From Litsea cubeba (taxonomy: Eukaryota > Streptophyta > Magnoliopsida > Laurales > Lauraceae), in assembly GCA_012931725.1 (NCBI GenBank), contig CM022944.1, positions 15,427,274 to 15,491,273 of the forward strand: a DNA stretch of 64,000 bases, given 5' to 3'. A program made the translations under genes and the position numbers. Positions 58,518 through 64,000 of this stretch are shown piece by piece. Position 1 is the stretch's first letter, and every line of letters begins with the position of its first letter. A model generated the notes under the pieces. It worked only from the letters and a program-made list of their open reading frames with translations, had not been told where the DNA came from and did no database searches.

Positions 58518-60502
58518 TCTTCAATGCAATGAAGGCCCAGGCACCGGAGACTGTGGATTATCTAGTCGGGCGAACGGATACACCGTTCAAACCCGATGTA
58601 GTACATTACCCACTTCCAAGGAAGTTCAAAATGCCATCCATGGAAACCTTCGACGGAAGGAAGGATCCATTGGATCACTTGGAGACATATAAAACCAGGA
58701 TGCAGCTGCATAATATCCCCGACGAAATTATGTGCAGGGCGTTCCCCACCACTTTGAAAGGCTCCGCTCGGCAATGGTTTGCCAATCTCCCCCCTGCATC
58801 CATCGCCACATTTGGAGAGTTGAGCAAATCCTTCGTCTCGCACTTCATTGGAGGACGTAGGCACCAGAAGCCCGCGACACACCTGCTCATCATAAAGCAG
58901 GATAAAACTGAAAGTCTCAGGAGCTACCTCACTCGTTTTAACGAGGAGGTACTTCAGGTCGAGGAGCCCGATGACAAGGTGTCCATGACCGCATTCCTAG
59001 GAGGACTTCGTTCATCAAGTTTCCTCTTTTCAGTAATGAAGCGTCCTCCGAAGAGCTTCCCAGAGTTACTGGCGAAGGCCCAAAAGTACATGAACGCTGA
59101 AGATATTACCAGGGCCAGGCGAGGAGAGTCCTCCAAATCAGTGGACAAGGGAAAGGAGCGGGAAAGGGAGGAAAAGAAAGAAACTAGTAACAAGCGAAGT
59201 AGGACTGAGAGGGTACCTGCCAGAGACAGACTCGGTCCTACTCCGCAAAAAGATAGGCGAGTGTTTACTCCCCTCAATGCCACCGTTGAACACATCCTGT
59301 TCCAAGTACGGGATGACCCTGCAATAAAATGGCCGGGGAAGATGAAGTCCCCTCCAAACCGCAGGAACCCGAACAAGTACTGTCGATTCCATCGCGACCA
59401 TGGCCACGACACGGATGACTGTTATGACCTCAAGAGCCAGATCGAGGATCTTATTCAGCGTGGTCACCTACGCCGATATGTTGCTGGCAGGGGGCAAGCA
59501 CTACCTCCACCACCACCTCAACATCCAGAGGACCAGCAGCCGATCGGTGAGATCAGGACGATCGCGGGAGGACTAGCGGAGTGTGTGGAGTCACACTCTG
59601 CCATGAAAGCTCATGTTAGAAAGGCCAGACATCCAGATGATGAAACACGCCCGTCCAAGGCGTCCAGGCACGGAGCTACCGACGAAATCATATCCTTCTC
59701 GGATAAGGATTTGGAAGGGATCCAGCACCCCCATGATGACCCTCTAGTGCTAACCATGACGGTCGCCAATTTCCGGGTGCGTAGGATCTTGGTGGATAGC
59801 GGCAGCTCCGCAGATATCCTTTTCTCAGGAGCTTATGACGAACTGAAGCTGGGCCGAGAGAGGTTGCAGCCTGTCAAAGGCCCTCTTATCGGATTTTCAG
59901 GGGAGAAAGTATATCCCCTAGGGGCAATTACTCTACCGGTCACAGCGGGTGCAGCACCCCGAAGCTCCACTATAATGGTCAACTTCCTGGTAATAGACCG
60001 CCCCTCAGCCTATAACATCATTTTAGGGCGACCAGCTCTTAATGCCTTAAGAGCCGCTCTCTCCACCTACCATCTCATCCTCCGATTCCCAACCCTAAAT
60101 GGAATCGGGGAAGTAAGAGGGGACCAGGTAGCAGCGAGGGGATGCTACGTCTCCTCAATGAGGGCCAAGAAAACGCAGGAGGCGTTGCAAGTTGAAATCT
60201 TGGACCCGAGGGACGACACCACTATAGAAAGAGGAGAACCAGTTGAAGCACTTACACCTGTCGTCTTAAATAAGGACCATCCTGAAAGAAGAGTGTACAT
60301 TGGCTCTTCTCTTCCTGAAGATTTGGTTCGGAAGCTGACAAATTTTCTGCGGAATAACATGGATATCTTCGCATGGTCACATGCGGATCTCGAAGGGATT
60401 AATTCCGATGTCGCCACTCACCGCCTCAATGTCGACCCTCGCCACAAACCTATTCGACAAAAGCTAAGGGGCGCCTCCACTGCAAGGGCCCAAGCAATGG
60501 AC
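58517..60502 (+). pseudogene. gag: Element C gag-protease, copy 2
   Basis: Same segment as 39260-41246 and open throughout (to the stop at 60503-60505 inside the LTR). Gag domain, zinc-knuckle-like YCRFHRDHGHDTDDCYDL, protease VDSGSSADILF near 59794, then the first part of reverse transcriptase (MDIFAWSHADLEGI). The CGA that is TGA in copy 1 is intact. Interrupted by the solo LTR at TGGAC; the reading frame resumes at 62852. The N-terminal repeat region and 5' LTR are absent on this side of the joint. Confidence 0.88.
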
Positions 60503-62851
60503 TGATGGGCCGCGCTCCTGCTTGGTTCTACCGAGGTCGGCGGACGTGGGAGTCCGTCGGGTCCGACCCTTTCGTAACCGGGGGGCAAGGGCGTGCATCA
60601 ACATTTCTTTTTTTTGTGGGTGTGCCAGATTTTCTATTTTACTTGGAATTGCAAGTGGTGATCCGGGGATCAACCTTCGCAAGTAAAAAAAGGAAATCAA
60701 CTTCTTTCAAGTTTTCCATTGCACATATATTTAAGAAAAGAGACATTTTCTTGATTTGCCATGAAAGGCGATTTTTTTTGGCATTTATAGCCGATTTTGG
60801 CGTTTATAGCCGATTTTTGGCGTTTATAGCCGATTTTGGCGTTTATAGCCGATTTACAATCCTTATCAACAATGAAAGACAAGAATTGTGATTTTTGTCT
60901 CTTTTGAAAAAATACAAACTACAATGAAAAGCAAGAAAAGGAGGATCTAACTTCTCAGGAGATTGTGGAGGACTCGTTTAGATTGACGGTCGCAAGCCAT
61001 ATGTGGGCTTCGCCATCATCCATGCAGGTGAGAACATATGATGCTATTGATTCGCTTGGCTTGGCTATAACCTCAGGTTTTTAGAGGACAAAGACCAAAG
61101 GAAAGTCCTATGTCCAATAAAAAGCCGAGTAGACGGGCTGAAAAGCCATATCTAAGCCATTGGAGGCAGGAGGAGAAGGCAAGGACCTTGGGGGGGGGGG
61201 TACCCCCCAAGGGACTTTTGTCACCTTGTTGCGGTGGCCGGTGTAGAACTTCCGCAGAGTTTTCTCTCTTTTTCTTTTCTCTGGATTTCTGACTTGCTGT
61301 CTGTTGATGTTCGTTTTTCTTTGATGTTTCTGATCTCCTTTTCTTCTTGGAGAGCCCTCCTATTTATAGGCTTTTAGGTAGCCTTTTAGGTGGGTTTATG
61401 GGCTTTTATTGTCATTAAGCCGCATAATGGGAGGAGTTACAAAATTGAATTGTTTATTTTGTAACTCCTTTTTCTTGGCTTCTGATTGGCCGGAGGAGAT
61501 TGGGGGCATTTAATCGCCTTTAATCGCCATGATGGGAGGAGTTTCATGGGTTAAATGCCATGAATCTCTTGACTTGTAACTCCCGGATGCTTGCTTCTGA
61601 TTGGGCCGTCCAAAGAAATGGATTAATGACTGTAATAAAGCTAGTCAATTAATCGCATTAAGTGGTCGCCGAGCAGCTGAAGAGTCGCGGGCCGTGCCAC
61701 GTCTTTTGGGATTCTTCTGTTGATGATCATTGATGGATCTTCATGTAGATCGACATCAGATGACCATGTAATTTCAGGTGTTTGTTGCCAATAGTGGGTC
61801 GGTGCCATCTGTCCTGTCGATTTCTCGATCGGTCGGGTGGAAAGCACACTTTTTTGGTTGACCGGGTGGCGATCAATACTGTCTTCGATGCTCTTGATGA
61901 TTTACCCGTGTTTTGGACGGATGTCAGAGGACTTGGTGTCTCAAAAGCATGAATTTTGGAAAGTACCAGAGGCTGGGCTCCTCGAATCGCGAAAAAACGG
62001 CGAAAACCGGGGTTTCCGGGGCTTTCCCGGCGACCCCGGGGTCCAAGGTCGCCGGCGACCCTGGCCCAGGGTCGCAGGGGCCTGCGACCTTGGGCCAGGG
62101 TCGCAGGGGTCTACGACCCTGGGGGGGTTTTCCCCCTTTCGTGTCCCGTTTTGCGTCCGTTTTTGTTGTTTTTCGATTCTTTTTTCTTCTGTACTTTTCC
62201 TTGACATTTTGACCATTTATTGGCCTGATTTCTTTGTAGGAAACCTGATGAGAATCCTTGCATTTTATTTTGCAAAGTTTCCAATTTCCTGAGAAAGCCG
62301 AAGACTTTGTCGCGCAGAGCTGCCGATTTTTCCGTCAGAAGCTGAAACTGGGTCAAACGATGTCGGAATGACCTGAAATTTGGTGTGAAGCCTCCTGAGC
62401 AATAAATAAGACCAACCATAGGCTTTTGTTTGAGTTTTGAAGCCGTTTGGGGTCCTATCACCTGTAGACTTGCATTTTGTCGCGATGAAGATGTCGCGGT
62501 TTGATGTGCGGTCAACCGATGTCCGATTGACTTGAAATTTGACAGGGAACCTATTGGAGTCATTTTAAGATGATCCATAGGTTCTGTCTTGGAAACCATG
62601 GTCCCGGAAAGCTTTTGTCGCCGAGAGCTCCTTTTCGGCTGTCGAAGAAGCGAAGTTAGGCCAAATGATTTTGAAATGGCCCGAAACTTCTTGTGTACTC
62701 CTCTTTTGGCTGTCTGGAAGAATCTTGCAGTTTTTGTTTGATTCTGACAAGATTTGATTTTTGGAAGCAGCATTGCCTATTTATGGCAGGTTGCGACTTC
62801 ATGTAGCTCTTTGGATCTTGAAGAGGCAAAGTGACATTTTTGGTGTCAACA
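60503..62851 (-). repeat. Solo family-1 LTR (2349 bp) inside element C
   Basis: TGATGGGCCGCGC to GGTGTCAACA with TGGAC on both sides (60498-60502, 62852-62856), and no internal element sequence. Minus-strand TATA box at 61361-61368; minisatellite at 60772-60855. A solo LTR with perfect target duplication is the usual product of LTR-LTR recombination. Same site and orientation as the copy B LTR at 41247. Confidence 0.93.
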
Positions 62852-64000
62852 TGGACATTGAGGTTGGGAAATTAATAGAGAGCGGGGCTGTCAGGGAAGT
62901 AACATACCCTGAATGGCTCTCCAATGTTGTGATGGTGACAAAGGCGAATGGAAAGTGGCGTCTATGTGTGGACTTCACCGAGCTTAACAAAGCGTGCCCA
63001 AAGGACTGCTATCCGTTGCCAAGGATTGATCTCCTCATTGATGCCACAACGGGACATGAGCTCCTCTCCTTCCTGGATGCTTACTCTGGATACAACCAGA
63101 TTAACATGCATCCCCCAGATCAAGAAAAGACATCGTTCATCACCTCGAGGGGAACCTATTGCTACAGGGTTATGCCTTTCGGTTTAAAAAATGCAGGCGC
63201 AACCTACCAACGCCTGGTGAACAAAATGTTTCACTCCCAGATCGGCCGAACCATGGAGGTTTATGTGGACGACTTGTTAGTAAAGAGCCTTGCTGCGAAA
63301 GATCACATCGACCATCTCCAAGAAACTTTCGATCTTCTCCGGCACTACCGCATGAAGTTGAATCCGGAAAAGTGCGCCTTTGGCGTTGGATCGGGAAAGT
63401 TCTTGGGCTTCATGGTCGACCAAAGGGGAATAGAGGCAAACCCCGATAAAATTAAAGCTATACTGGACATGAGGCCGCCCACTTCCACCAAGGAGCTGTA
63501 GCGTCTCAATGGAAGAGTTGCAGCACTTAACAGATTTGTTTCCAAATCTGCTGACAAATGCTTGCCTTTTTTCAAACTCCTCCGAAAAGCTTTTGAATGG
63601 GGACCCGAGGCTGAGGAAGCATTCCATAAGCTTAAAGCCTATTTAGCCGCTCCTCCCCTTCTTTCACATGCCACACCAGGCGAGGTGTTATATTTGTATC
63701 TCTCCGCTTCCCCCTCAGCAGTCAACTCAGTTCTCATTAGAAATCACGATGGCGTGCAAAAACCCATCTATTATGTAAGCAGAGCATACCGGGGGGCAGA
63801 GTCCAGGTACTCTGATTTGGAAAAGCTGGCGCTTGCCGTCATCTCAACGGCAAGGCGTCTACGACACTACTTTCAGAGCCATTCAATTGTCGTAATTACT
63901 GATCAACCCCTGAAAAGAATAATGGGGAAGCCGGATGTATTCGGGAGACTGGTCAAATGGGCAGTAGAACTAGGTGAGTTCGATGTCCAGTACCAGCCGA
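62852..64000 (+). pseudogene. pol: Element C pol: reverse transcriptase and RNase H, continues past window
   Basis: Continues the frame cut at 60502: IREV-type palm (AVREVTYPEWLSNVVMVTK), PLPRIDLLID, FSFL/AYSGYNQI region, MPFGLKNAGATYQRLV, catalytic YVDDLLVKS near 63262, FLGFMVDQRGIEANPDKI. TAG at 63499-63501 replaces an expected Gln codon (CAG). The frame is then open to 64000 through the connection (PFFKLLRKAFEW) and RNase H (KPIYYVSRAYRGAESRYSDL, HYFQSHSIVVITDQPL). One nonsense codon is the only break seen in this part. The second RNase H and integrase would follow outside. Confidence 0.9.

Noticed and set aside
60505..60891. 128-codon frame after element C gag
   Set aside because: Lies in the solo LTR and includes its minisatellite; the same frame is shorter in the other LTR.

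Overview
The window is repeat-dominated nuclear DNA from a seed plant, probably a eudicot. No ordinary host gene, rRNA, tRNA or CRISPR array was found. Plant origin is indicated by three families of Ty3/gypsy LTR retrotransposons with Tat/Retand-lineage traits (LTRs bounded by TG..CA, a TGGCGCCGTCTGTGGG primer-binding site, a second RNase H after the normal one, extra antisense genes between pol and the 3' LTR), plus Tourist-like MITEs and a MULE with a perfect 9-bp target duplication.

Layout. 1-16983: copy A of family 1 on the + strand, entering in gag; decayed gag-pol, a 3' tandem-repeat zone, a decayed antisense gene (8509-13263, minus) and a 2.57-kb 3' LTR. 16984-18383: non-genic flank with one MITE. 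18389-30811: complete family-2 element with two LTRs (878 and 869 bp), PBS, gag-pol with several stops and frameshifts, a 58-bp tandem array, a three-exon antisense gene (27017-29444, minus) and a PPT. 30817-37801: AT-rich host DNA with MITEs, a hAT-like candidate and a 2.5-kb MULE. 37802-41246: 5' LTR, PBS, gag and protease of family 3 (element C). 41247-58516: copy B of family 1 on the minus strand, inserted in C with target duplication TGGAC and cut off in gag. 58517-60502: a second copy of C gag-protease. 60503-62851: a solo family-1 LTR at exactly the same C site with the same TGGAC duplication. 62852-64000: C reverse transcriptase and RNase H, leaving the window.

The most interesting content is the pair of antisense genes. 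The family-1 gene in copy B (44808-49408) can be modelled as five exons with all introns in phase 1, its own TATA box and a plant-mobile-domain-like product of about 1220 residues; one 1-bp homopolymer loss breaks it. The family-2 gene has three exons and a different, Transposase_28-like product of about 757 residues, again broken by one 1-bp change. Two families thus carry dissimilar spliced antisense genes at the same place. Family-1 Pol also has a G-patch-like motif between protease and reverse transcriptase.

Two features ask for caution about the assembly. The 39260-43615 and 58517-62851 segments are near-identical and fit either a tandem duplication followed by solo-LTR formation or two haplotypes joined end to end. 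Most frame breaks in copy B are 1-bp changes in homopolymers, and copy A has stretches where indels outnumber substitutions, which looks like consensus error as much as natural decay.
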